A DNA stretch of 13,304 bases from DYIB01 sp049320945 (GTDB lineage Bacteria; Pseudomonadota; Gammaproteobacteria; Burkholderiales; Rhodocyclaceae): contig JBMOQT010000075.1 in NCBI GenBank assembly GCA_049320945.1, forward strand, positions 1 to 13,304. Direction: 5' to 3'. The notes under the pieces are model-generated. The model was not told where the DNA came from. It did not search any database and saw only the letters and a program-made list of their open reading frames with translations. Positions 6,941 to 13,304 of this stretch are shown in pieces (position 1 is the stretch's first letter; every line of letters begins with the position of its first letter). Both the position numbers and the translations under genes were made by a program.

Positions 6941-7009
6941 ATGCATGCGCATCTGAATTTCCCCTATCCCGCAACTTCCGCGAACGTCCCGGCACTCTGC
7001 CGGTCTTAG
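6941..7009 (+). CDS. Short ORF (22 codons) directly under the ZTP riboswitch
   Basis: ATG at 6941, preceded by GAGGAG with 6-base spacing, opens a 22-residue frame beginning MHAHLNFPYPATSANVP and ending in TAG at 7007-7009. I do not recognise the peptide; it is neutral, with two His and four Pro, and has no membrane segment. A perfect hairpin CCGGCA-CTC-TGCCGG (6989-7003) lies inside its last codons. It could be a regulatory leader peptide whose translation, controlled by ZTP, affects the oxidoreductase gene 110 bases on. It could also be a real small protein or the remnant of a lost target gene. Translation is supported only by the ribosome binding site and its position. Confidence 0.45.
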   Translation: MHAHLNFPYPATSANVPALCRS

Positions 7010-7056
7010 GCCATTGGCCGCCCCGCGATCCCCACGTCGCCCAAGGTTTTGATTCG

Positions 7057-7085
7057 CTGAGATAATCCAGCGGAAATGCTAATAT
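7057..7085 (+). promoter_or_regulatory. Possible promoter of the large oxidoreductase gene
   Basis: An extended -10, TGC-TAATAT (7077-7085), lies 17 bases after CTGAGA (7057-7062, 4 of 6 to consensus). The predicted start near 7092 gives a leader of about 28 bases. It lies in the AT-richest part of the gap. If active, it would let the oxidoreductase be expressed independently of the riboswitch transcript. Confidence 0.5.
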
Positions 7086-7119
7086 TTCAAGCTTTTTCGC
7101 CCCACTGTCGAGCCCGCCC

Positions 7120-10100
7120 ATGACTGCCCGCCTGAGGGAAATCCCCTACAACTACACCTCCTTCTCCGACCGGGAGATCGTCATCCGCCTCCTGGGCAAG
7201 GAGATGTGGCGGGTACTCAACGAACTGCGCGCCGAACGGGTTACCGGCCGCTCGGCACGCATGCTCTACGAGGTCCTGGGCGACATCTGGGTGGTGCAGC
7301 GTAATCCCTACCTGGAAGAGGATCTGCTCAACAACCGCAGCCGGCGCGACGCCCTGGTCGAGGCCCTGCGCCATCGCCTGCGCGAGATCGAGAAGCGCCG
7401 CAAGGCCAGCGCCGCGGCGGACGCCGCCGCCGCCGAGCGGGACCGCAAGGTGGGCCTGCTGCTGGAGGCGGCGCACCAGGCGGTGGACGCCTTTGCCGCG
7501 CGCTTCGCCCACACGGCCCAGTTGCGCAAGCGCGTGCTGAAAGCCCTGGCCCGCCACACGCGCAAGGACAACATCTGTTTCGACGGCCTGGCCCGCGTCT
7601 CCCACGTCACCGACGCTACCGACTGGCGCGTGGAATATCCCTTCGTGGTGGTATGCCCCGACCGGGAGGACGAGGTGCCCGGCATCGTCAAGGCCTGTAT
7701 TGAACTGGGGCTCACCATCATCCCGCGCGGCGGCGGTACCGGCTACACCGGCGGCGCCGTGCCGCTCACACCCCTGTCGGCGGTGATCAATACGGAGAAA
7801 CTGGAAGACCTGGGCCAAGTGGAATACCTCACCCTGCCCGGGGTGGACCGTCCCTACGCCACCATCCAGTGCGGCGCCGGCGTGGTGACACGCCGCGTCA
7901 TGGACGCGGCGGAAGCGGCCGGCCTGGTGTTCGCCTGCGACCCGACCTCGGCCGACGCCTCGTGTATCGGCGGCAACATCGCCATGAACGCCGGCGGCAA
8001 GAAGGCTGTGCTGTGGGGCACGGCCCTGGACAACCTGGCCTCGTGGAAGATGGTCGGCCCCGACGGCAACTGGCTGGAGGTGGAGCGCCTGGACCACAAC
8101 CTGGGCAAGATCCACGACCAGGAAGTGGCCCGCTTCCGGGTGCAACGCATCGACTCCGGCAACGGCCGGGTGCTGGGCGAGGAAGTGCTGGAGATCGAGG
8201 GCAGGCGCTTCCGAAAGCCGGGCCTGGGCAAGGATGTCACCGACAAGTACCTGGGCGGGCTGCCGGGGGTGCAGAAGGAAGGCTGCGACGGCATCATCAC
8301 CTCGGCGCGCTTCATCCTGCACCGCATGCCGGACCACGTGCGCACCGTGTGCCTGGAGTTCTTCGGCCAGGTGCGCGAGGCGGTGCCCGCCATCGTCGAG
8401 ATCAAGGACTATCTCGACCAGCGTCCCGGCGGCGCCTCGGGGGATGACAGGGGCCCCCGGCCTGTCATGCTGGCCGGGCTGGAGCACCTGGACGAGCGCT
8501 ACGTGAAGGCGGTGGGCTACGCCACCAAGGCCAAGCGCCACGGCCGGCCCAAGATGGTGCTGATCGGCGACATCGTCGGCGACGACGAAAAAGCGGTCAT
8601 GGCCGCCGCCTCGGAAGTGGTGCGCATCGCCAACGCCCGCCACGGCGAGGGCTTCATCGCCGTGTCCGCCGAGACGCGCAAGAAATTCTGGCTGGACCGC
8701 GCCCGCACCGCCGCCATCTCCAAGCACACCAACGCCTTCAAGATCAACGAGGACGTGGTGATCCCCCTGCCGCGCATGGGCGACTACTGCGACGGCATCG
8801 AGCGCATCAACATCGAGCTGTCCATCAAGAACAAGCTGCGCCTCACCGATGCCCTGTTCGATTTCCTGGGCGGCGAACTGCCCCTCAAGGTGCGCGACGC
8901 GGACGTGGATTTCGACGTGCTGATCGGCGACCGGCGCCAGGCCGCCCTGGAGGCCGTGGATGGAGTGCGCAGCCGCTGGCAGTGGATCCTCGACAACCTG
9001 GACCTGCCCTTGGCCGAGGCGGAAGGGGAGTTCGCCGCGCGCGGCATCCAGGCCGGCCCGCTCACCAACAAGGCGCCCCATCCGACCCTGTTCCACCGCC
9101 TGCAGGACTACTCGGTGCGCGTGTCGTGGAAGACGGAACTGAAGCCGCAGCTGGAGGCCCTGTTCGACGGCGCCATGTTCGAGCCGGTGCGCAGCCGCAT
9201 CGAGGCCATCCACCAGGAAGTGCTGCGCGGCCGCGTGTTCGTGGCCCTGCACATGCACGCCGGCGACGGCAACGTGCACACCAACATCCCGGTGAACTCG
9301 GACAACTACGAGATGCTCAAGGAAGCCGAGGCCGCCGTGGTGCGCATCATGGGCCTGGCCAAGAGCCTGGACGGGGTCATCTCCGGCGAGCACGGCATCG
9401 GCATCACCAAGCTGGAATTCCTCACCGAGGACGAGATCACGCCCTTCGTCGAATACAAGAAGCGCGTGGACCCGCAGGGCCATTTCAACAAGGGCAAGCT
9501 GATGCCCGGCGCCGACCTGCACAACGCCTACACGCCCTCGTTCAACCTGCTGGGCATCGAGTCGCTGATCATGGAGCAGTCGGAGATCGGCAACATCTCC
9601 AACATGATCAAGGACTGCCTGCGCTGCGGCAAGTGCAAGCCGGTGTGCACCACCCACGTGCCGCGCGCCAACCTGCTCTACAGCCCGCGCAACAAGATCC
9701 TGGGCACGGGACTGCTGATCGAGGCCTTCCTCTACGAGGAGCAGACGCGCCGCGGCGTGAGCCTGGAGCACTTCGCCGACTTCAACGATATCGCCGACCA
9801 CTGCACCATCTGCCACCGCTGCGTGAAGCCCTGCCCGGTGGACATCGACTTCGGCGACGTCTCCGTGGTGATGCGCAACTTCCTGCGCGAGCGGGGGGAG
9901 CGCCGCTTCGACCCGGGCAAGCAGGCGGCCATGTTCTTCCTCACGGTGAAGGACCCGGCCACCATCAAGGCCACGCGCAAGCTCATGATCGACTGGGGCG
10001 CCAAGGCCCAGCGCCTGGCCTACAGGATGGCCAAGTCCCTGGGCCTGACCCGAGAGATGACCGCGGCTCCGCCCAACACCACGCGCCGCACCGGCCCGGT

Positions 10101-11022
10101 CACCCAGGTGATCCACTTCATCAACAAGCCCATGCCGGGCAACCTGCCCAAGCGCGCCTCGCGCGCGCTGCTGGACATCGAGGACCCGACCATCGTGCCG
10201 GTGATCCGCAATCCGGCCAAGGTGAACGAGGATTCCGACGCGGTGTTCTACTTCCCCGGCTGCGGCTCCGAGCGCCTGTTCAGCCAGGTGGGCCTGGCCA
10301 CCCAGGCCATGCTCTACGAGATCGGCGCCCAGTGCGTGCTGCCGCCCGGCTACCTGTGCTGCGGCTATCCCCAGACCGCCGCCGGCGACGAGGACAAGGG
10401 CCAGAAGATCATCACCGACAACCGGGTGCTATTCCACCGCGTGGCCAACACCCTCAATTACCTAGACATCAAGACGGTGATCGTGTCCTGCGGCACCTGC
10501 ATGGACCAGCTGCAGAAGTACGAATTCGACAAGATCTTCCCGGGCTGCCGGCTGCTCGACATCCACGAATATCTGCTGGAGAAGGGCGTGCGCCTGGACG
10601 GCGTGCAGGGCGTGCGCTACATGTACCACGAGCCCTGCCACACGCCCATGAAGACCTATCCGGGCATCAAGGTGGCCAACCAGCTCATGGGCAGCCCGGT
10701 GGACCTCAACGACCGCTGCTGCGGCGAATCGGGCAGCTTCGCCCTGTCCCGGCCCGACATCGCCACCCAGGTGCGCTTCCGCAAGGAACAGGAGATGCGC
10801 CAGGGGGCCGACAAGCTGCGCGCCGACGGCTTCACCGGCCAGGTGAAGGTCCTCACTTCCTGCCCCTCCTGTCTGCAAGGCCTGCACCGCTACAACGACG
10901 ACGCCAATACCGAGCCGGATTACATCGTGGTGGAAATGGCCAAGCACCTGCTCGGGGCCAACTGGATGGCAGATTACGTGCAGAAGGCCAACAACGGCGG
11001 CATCGAGCGCGTGCTCCTGTAG
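7120..11022 (+). CDS. DUF3683-type FAD-linked oxidase / Fe-S / CCG-domain fusion oxidoreductase
   Basis: A 1300-residue flavo-iron-sulfur protein. The N-terminal 120 residues (IPYNYTSFSDREIVIRLLG...) match the DUF3683 type. Next is a PCMH FAD-binding domain with PRGGGTGYTGG (202-212) and CIGGNIAMNAGGKKAV (282-297). The FAD-oxidase C-terminal domain has LHMHAGDGNVH (H711, H713, H719) and GEHGIG (H758). Two [4Fe-4S] motifs follow: C833/C836/C839/C843 and C895/C898/C901/C905. Last come two CCG (GlpC/HdrB-like) domains: C1048, CC1080-1081, C1124/C1127; then C1173, CC1200-1201, C1248/C1251. This is the architecture of GlcD plus GlcF (or D-lactate dehydrogenase) in one chain, so oxidation of a 2-hydroxy acid with electrons passed through Fe-S centres to quinone or another carrier is likely. 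The substrate is unproven. There is no signal peptide. The start ATG lacks a clear Shine-Dalgarno; an in-frame stop at 7063-7065 limits upstream starts. Confidence 0.93.
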   Translation: MTARLREIPYNYTSFSDREIVIRLLGKEMWRVLNELRAERVTGRSARMLYEVLGDIWVVQRNPYLEEDLLNNRSRRDALVEALRHRLREIEKRRKASAAADAAAAERDRKVGLLLEAAHQAVDAFAARFAHTAQLRKRVLKALARHTRKDNICFDGLARVSHVTDATDWRVEYPFVVVCPDREDEVPGIVKACIELGLTIIPRGGGTGYTGGAVPLTPLSAVINTEKLEDLGQVEYLTLPGVDRPYATIQCGAGVVTRRVMDAAEAAGLVFACDPTSADASCIGGNIAMNAGGKKAVLWGTALDNLASWKMVGPDGNWLEVERLDHNLGKIHDQEVARFRVQRIDSGNGRVLGEEVLEIEGRRFRKPGLGKDVTDKYLGGLPGVQKEGCDGIITSARFILHRMPDHVRTVCLEFFGQVREAVPAIVEIKDYLDQRPGGASGDDRGPRPVMLAGLEHLDERYVKAVGYATKAKRHGRPKMVLIGDIVGDDEKAVMAAASEVVRIANARHGEGFIAVSAETRKKFWLDRARTAAISKHTNAFKINEDVVIPLPRMGDYCDGIERINIELSIKNKLRLTDALFDFLGGELPLKVRDADVDFDVLIGDRRQAALEAVDGVRSRWQWILDNLDLPLAEAEGEFAARGIQAGPLTNKAPHPTLFHRLQDYSVRVSWKTELKPQLEALFDGAMFEPVRSRIEAIHQEVLRGRVFVALHMHAGDGNVHTNIPVNSDNYEMLKEAEAAVVRIMGLAKSLDGVISGEHGIGITKLEFLTEDEITPFVEYKKRVDPQGHFNKGKLMPGADLHNAYTPSFNLLGIESLIMEQSEIGNISNMIKDCLRCGKCKPVCTTHVPRANLLYSPRNKILGTGLLIEAFLYEEQTRRGVSLEHFADFNDIADHCTICHRCVKPCPVDIDFGDVSVVMRNFLRERGERRFDPGKQAAMFFLTVKDPATIKATRKLMIDWGAKAQRLAYRMAKSLGLTREMTAAPPNTTRRTGPVTQVIHFINKPMPGNLPKRASRALLDIEDPTIVPVIRNPAKVNEDSDAVFYFPGCGSERLFSQVGLATQAMLYEIGAQCVLPPGYLCCGYPQTAAGDEDKGQKIITDNRVLFHRVANTLNYLDIKTVIVSCGTCMDQLQKYEFDKIFPGCRLLDIHEYLLEKGVRLDGVQGVRYMYHEPCHTPMKTYPGIKVANQLMGSPVDLNDRCCGESGSFALSRPDIATQVRFRKEQEMRQGADKLRADGFTGQVKVLTSCPSCLQGLHRYNDDANTEPDYIVVEMAKHLLGANWMADYVQKANNGGIERVLL
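8444..8468. repeat. Intragenic perfect inverted repeat
   Basis: ATGACAGG (8444-8451) and CCTGTCAT (8461-8468) are perfect inverted copies around a 9-base GC spacer. They lie inside the large oxidoreductase gene and encode the linker-like GDDRGPRPVM. The reading frame is kept. Confidence 0.6.
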
Positions 11023-11037
11023 GGTCCCACGGGTTGC

Positions 11038-11046
11038 TGCTATCAT
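11038..11046 (+). promoter_or_regulatory. Possible extended -10 promoter of the LysE gene
   Basis: TGC-TATCAT lies 30 bases before the LysE-family ATG and 15 bases after the oxidoreductase stop. No good -35 is seen at the matching distance, so it is only a candidate; read-through from the upstream gene is equally possible. Confidence 0.35.
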
Positions 11047-11076
11047 GGCGCCACCCCCGTCCTGCCCCGCTGCGCC

Positions 11077-11721
11077 ATGATCGAAGCCACCCTGCCCCAG
11101 GTCGCCGGTTTCCTGCTGGCCGCCGTGCTCATCACCCTCACGCCCGGGCCGGACAATCTGTCGGTGCTGAGCCTGGGACTTTCGCGCGGCCGGCCCGCCG
11201 GCATCGGCTTCGGCCTGGGCTGCGCCCTGGGCTGCTTCACCCACACCTTGTGGGCCGCCCTGGGCGTCACCGCCCTCATCGCCGCCTCGCCCATGGCCTT
11301 CCAACTGCTCAAGCTGGCGGGTGCCTTGTACCTCCTGTGGCTGGGCTGGCAGTGCCTGGTGAGCGACGGCGCCAAGTTCACCCCGGAGGCGGGCGTCCGC
11401 GCCGGGCCGGCCCCCATGCGCACCTATCTCCTGCGCGGCTTCATCGCCAATGCCATCAACCCCAAGGTGGCCCTGTTCTTTCTCGCCTTCCTGCCCCAGT
11501 TCGTGGACCCGTCCCGCGGCGCCGCCGGCGCCCAGACGGCCCTGCTGGGCACCCTGTTCGCCGCCCAGACCGTGGTGATCTTCGGCGCCATCGGCTATTA
11601 CGCGGGCGCCCTGGGCAACTGGCTGCGCGGCCGCAATGGCGTCGGGCGCTGGCTCGACCGCGCCACCGGCGTGCTGTTTATCGGCCTGGGGCTGCGCCTG
11701 GCCCTGGCGGAGCGCCTGTGA
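11077..11721 (+). CDS. LysE/RhtB-family amino-acid exporter
   Basis: A 214-residue inner-membrane protein of the LysE translocator family, which exports amino acids or related small metabolites. The family signature TPGPDN is at 22-27, GALYLLWLGWQ at 82-92 and RGFIANAINPKVALFFLAFLPQF at 120-142. About six hydrophobic segments cover the chain, separated by a short polar loop (about 95-115). Length is typical. The ATG at 11077 gives a normal N-terminus; there is no strong Shine-Dalgarno. The stop at 11719-11721 is 13 bases before the modA start, so it may share a transcript with modAB. There is no functional reason to link amino-acid export with molybdate uptake, and the substrate cannot be told from sequence. 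Confidence 0.93.
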   Translation: MIEATLPQVAGFLLAAVLITLTPGPDNLSVLSLGLSRGRPAGIGFGLGCALGCFTHTLWAALGVTALIAASPMAFQLLKLAGALYLLWLGWQCLVSDGAKFTPEAGVRAGPAPMRTYLLRGFIANAINPKVALFFLAFLPQFVDPSRGAAGAQTALLGTLFAAQTVVIFGAIGYYAGALGNWLRGRNGVGRWLDRATGVLFIGLGLRLALAERL

Positions 11722-11734
11722 TGGCACCCGCACC

Positions 11735-12484
11735 ATGACCCTGCCGTGGCTGCTGGGCTTGGCGCTGCTGCTGGCGCCGGCCCCGGGGCGGGCGGAGGAA
11801 CTGCTGGTGTCGGCGGCGGCCAGCCTGACCAATGCCTTCCGCGACCTCGGCAGCGCCTTCGAGCGCACCCACCCGGGCGCCCAGGTGGCCTTCAACTTCG
11901 GCGCCTCCGACGTGCTCGCCACCCAGATCGTCAAGGGCGCACCGGCGGACGTGCTGGCGGTGGCCGATCACCAGGCCATGGACCGGGCGGCGGCGAGCGG
12001 CGCCATCGCCCGGGAGACGCGCCGCGACTTCGCCGCCAACCGGCTGGTGGTCATCGTGCCGCGCAGCGCCCCTGCCGTGCCGGCGCGCGCCGAGGAGCTG
12101 GCGGCGCCGCGCTACCGCCGCCTCACCACAGGCAACCCGGTGTCGGTGCCGGCAGGACGCTATGCCCGGCAGGCCCTGGTGCAGGCGGGACAGTGGCCGG
12201 CCCTGGAGGGCCGCTTCATCTTCAGCCAGAACGTGCGCCAGGCCCTGGACTACGTGGCCCGCGGCGAGGTGGATGCGGGCATCGTGTATGCCACCGATGC
12301 CGCCACCCAGGGGGACAAGGTGCGCGTGGCTTTCGAACTGGCGACCCCGGTGCCAGTCACCTACCCCATCGCCGCGGTCGCCCGCAGCAAGCACCCGCGG
12401 CTGGCGCGCCAGTTCGTGGACTTCGTCATGTCGGCCCAGGGCCAGGACATCCTGGCGCGCCACGGCTTCGCCCGGGGGAACTGA
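11735..12484 (+). CDS. modA: Molybdate ABC transporter, periplasmic binding protein
   Basis: A 249-residue periplasmic protein that captures molybdate (or tungstate) for the ModB permease. The signal peptide is about residues 1-20, cleaved after GRA. The mature protein begins EELLVSAAASL, the standard ModA opening. Oxyanion-contacting positions known from E. coli ModA appear conserved: S30 (AASL), S58 (GASDV), A140 (SVPAGRYA), V168 (NVRQALDYV) and Y185 (VYATDA). The C-terminal segment ARQFVDFVMSAQGQDILARHGF is also typical. The ATG at 11735 is preferred; the ATG at 11721 overlapping the LysE stop is out of frame and closes after five codons. modB follows after one base. No ModE-type palindrome was noticed upstream. 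Confidence 0.95.
   Translation: MTLPWLLGLALLLAPAPGRAEELLVSAAASLTNAFRDLGSAFERTHPGAQVAFNFGASDVLATQIVKGAPADVLAVADHQAMDRAAASGAIARETRRDFAANRLVVIVPRSAPAVPARAEELAAPRYRRLTTGNPVSVPAGRYARQALVQAGQWPALEGRFIFSQNVRQALDYVARGEVDAGIVYATDAATQGDKVRVAFELATPVPVTYPIAAVARSKHPRLARQFVDFVMSAQGQDILARHGFARGN
12474..12480 (+). promoter_or_regulatory. Ribosome binding site of modB
   Basis: GGGGGAA within the last codons of modA lies 5 bases before the GTG at 12486, supporting this GTG as the modB start and coupled translation. Confidence 0.6.
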
Positions 12485-12485
12485 A

Positions 12486-13178
12486 GTGGAGCAGGCCTGG
12501 ATCCCCCTTGCCCTGTCCCTCAAGGTGGCGGGCTTCGCCACCGCCATCGCCCTGCTGGGCGGCGTGGCAGCCGGCTATGCCCTGGCGCGCCTGCGCTTTC
12601 CCGGGCGCGAAGTGACGGACGCCCTGCTCACCCTGCCCATGGTGCTGCCGCCCACGGTGCTGGGCTACTACCTGCTGGTGCTGCTGGGCCGCGAGGGGCC
12701 CTTGGGCGCGTGGCTGGAGGAGGGGTTCGGCATCAACCTGATCTTCACCTGGCAGGGGGCGGTGATCGCCGCGGCGGTGGTGGCGTTTCCCCTGGTGTTC
12801 AAGGCGGCGCGCGCCGCCTTCGAGCAGGTGGAGCCGAACATCGAGGACGCGGCGCGCACCCTGGGCATGGGAGAAGCGGAGGTATTCCTGCGCATCACCC
12901 TGCCGCTCGCCTGGCGCGGCATCCTGGCCGGTACCATGCTGGCCTTCGCCCGCGCCATGGGTGAGTTCGGCGCCACCCTCATGGTGGCCGGCAGCATCCC
13001 GGGCAAGACCCAGACCCTGTCGATCGCCGTCTATGAGGCGGTGCAGGCGGGCCAGGACGAGACGGCCAACGCCCTGGTGCTGATCGTCTCGGCGGTGAGC
13101 GTGGCGGTGCTGGTGCTGGCCGGCCGGCTGCTCAAGGGGCACTCGCCGCGCACCCGCGAGGCGGCGGAAGGTGCATGA
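12486..13178 (+). CDS. modB: Molybdate ABC transporter, permease
   Basis: A 230-residue inner-membrane permease. Hydrophobic segments start at about residues 5, 45, 90, 143 and 195. LPMVLPPTVLGYYLLVLLGREGPLG (50-74) and the cytoplasmic coupling (EAA-type) loop EDAARTLGMGEAEVFLRITLPLA (120-142) are diagnostic of ModB, as is ARAMGEFGATLMVAGSIPGKTQTL (155-178). The start is GTG, one base after the modA stop, with a Shine-Dalgarno inside modA. The stop TGA forms ATGA with a possible following start, the arrangement common before modC. That frame closes after 16 codons, so no ATPase gene follows. The transporter needs an ATPase from elsewhere in the genome. Confidence 0.95.
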   Translation: MEQAWIPLALSLKVAGFATAIALLGGVAAGYALARLRFPGREVTDALLTLPMVLPPTVLGYYLLVLLGREGPLGAWLEEGFGINLIFTWQGAVIAAAVVAFPLVFKAARAAFEQVEPNIEDAARTLGMGEAEVFLRITLPLAWRGILAGTMLAFARAMGEFGATLMVAGSIPGKTQTLSIAVYEAVQAGQDETANALVLIVSAVSVAVLVLAGRLLKGHSPRTREAAEGA

Positions 13179-13185
13179 GCAACCC

Positions 13186-13304
13186 TCAGCCCTTGATCGC
13201 TTCCAGGGGATCCGTGTATTCGTAGCCCAGGGCCGCCGCCACTTCCGGGTGGGTCACCTTGCCGGCGTGGATGTTGAGCCCGTCGCGCAAGTGCGGATCG
13301 CCCG
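13186..13304 (-). CDS. C-terminal end of probable alanine dehydrogenase (cut by window edge)
   Basis: The minus strand encodes 38 residues running off the window: GDPHLRDGLNIHAGKVTHPE, then VAAALGYEYTDPLEAIKG and TGA. The HLRDGLNIHAGKVTHPEVAAALG pattern is the conserved tail of NAD-dependent alanine dehydrogenase (reversible L-alanine to pyruvate plus ammonia; cytoplasmic). The related transhydrogenase alpha family is the main alternative, but its tail is different. It converges with modB, with 7 bases between the stops. The catalytic and NAD domains are outside the window, so function rests on a short stretch. Confidence 0.72.
   Translation of the reverse strand, partial: GDPHLRDGLNIHAGKVTHPEVAAALGYEYTDPLEAIKG

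Noticed and set aside
6989..7019. Hairpin CCGGCA-CTC-TGCCGG followed by GGCCATTGGCC as an intrinsic terminator of the riboswitch.
   Set aside because: No run of T follows; only TCTTA is present, so it cannot be called a terminator from sequence alone.
7087..10116. A 1009-codon open frame on - antisense to the large oxidoreductase.
   Set aside because: Same mirror-frame effect; the + strand carries intact FAD and Fe-S motifs through the whole stretch.
8982..11738. A 918-codon + frame overlapping the end of the oxidoreductase and the LysE gene.
   Set aside because: Low-complexity Arg/Gly/Pro/His-rich product in the shifted frame of two real genes.
11721..11738. ATG overlapping the LysE stop as a modA start.
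   Set aside because: It is out of frame with modA and closes after five codons; the ATG at 11735 leads straight into the signal peptide.
1..13304. CRISPR arrays, tRNA or rRNA genes, insertion sequences, attachment sites.
   Set aside because: Read through both strands by eye; no regularly spaced repeats, cloverleaf-like genes, transposase genes or terminal repeats were seen.

Overview
The window is GC-rich, with long read-through frames on both strands and gene content typical of a betaproteobacterium; a Rhodocyclales-like genome is my best guess. The organism call rests on protein style (biosynthetic IlvA, the very large DUF3683-type FAD/Fe-S oxidoreductase, and a Fur-type site ahead of a TonB receptor), not on a search.

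Left part (1-2250): a 5-formyltetrahydrofolate cyclo-ligase gene on + runs tail to tail into biosynthetic threonine ammonia-lyase (ilvA) on -, with their 3' ends overlapping by 9 bases. Middle part (2251-6350): a two-gene minus-strand operon. A TonB-dependent outer-membrane receptor of the haem/transferrin-like type is followed after 9 bases by an exported, His-rich protein with repeated CbiX-like (class II chelatase fold) segments. Its promoter carries a near-perfect 21-bp inverted repeat of Fur-box type overlapping the -10 element, so the pair looks like an iron- or metal-controlled uptake and handling system. A small YqaA/DedA-like membrane protein gene diverges from it.

The 326-base gap at 6794-7119 is the most interesting non-coding part. 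It holds a good sigma70-like promoter and then a textbook ZTP (pfl) riboswitch aptamer with its P1, P2 and pseudoknot pairings. A strong ribosome binding site follows, leading into a 22-codon ORF rather than a purine or folate gene. A second, extended -10 promoter lies just before a 1300-residue DUF3683/FAD/2x[4Fe-4S]/2xCCG oxidoreductase (7120-11022).

Right part (11023-13304): a LysE/RhtB-family exporter, then modA and modB of a molybdate ABC transporter packed as an operon. No modC follows. Instead the 3' end of a convergent gene, probably alanine dehydrogenase, begins 7 bases after modB. The two most system-like observations are the TonB receptor plus secreted chelatase-fold protein operon, and the ZTP riboswitch wired to a leader peptide and/or the giant oxidoreductase.
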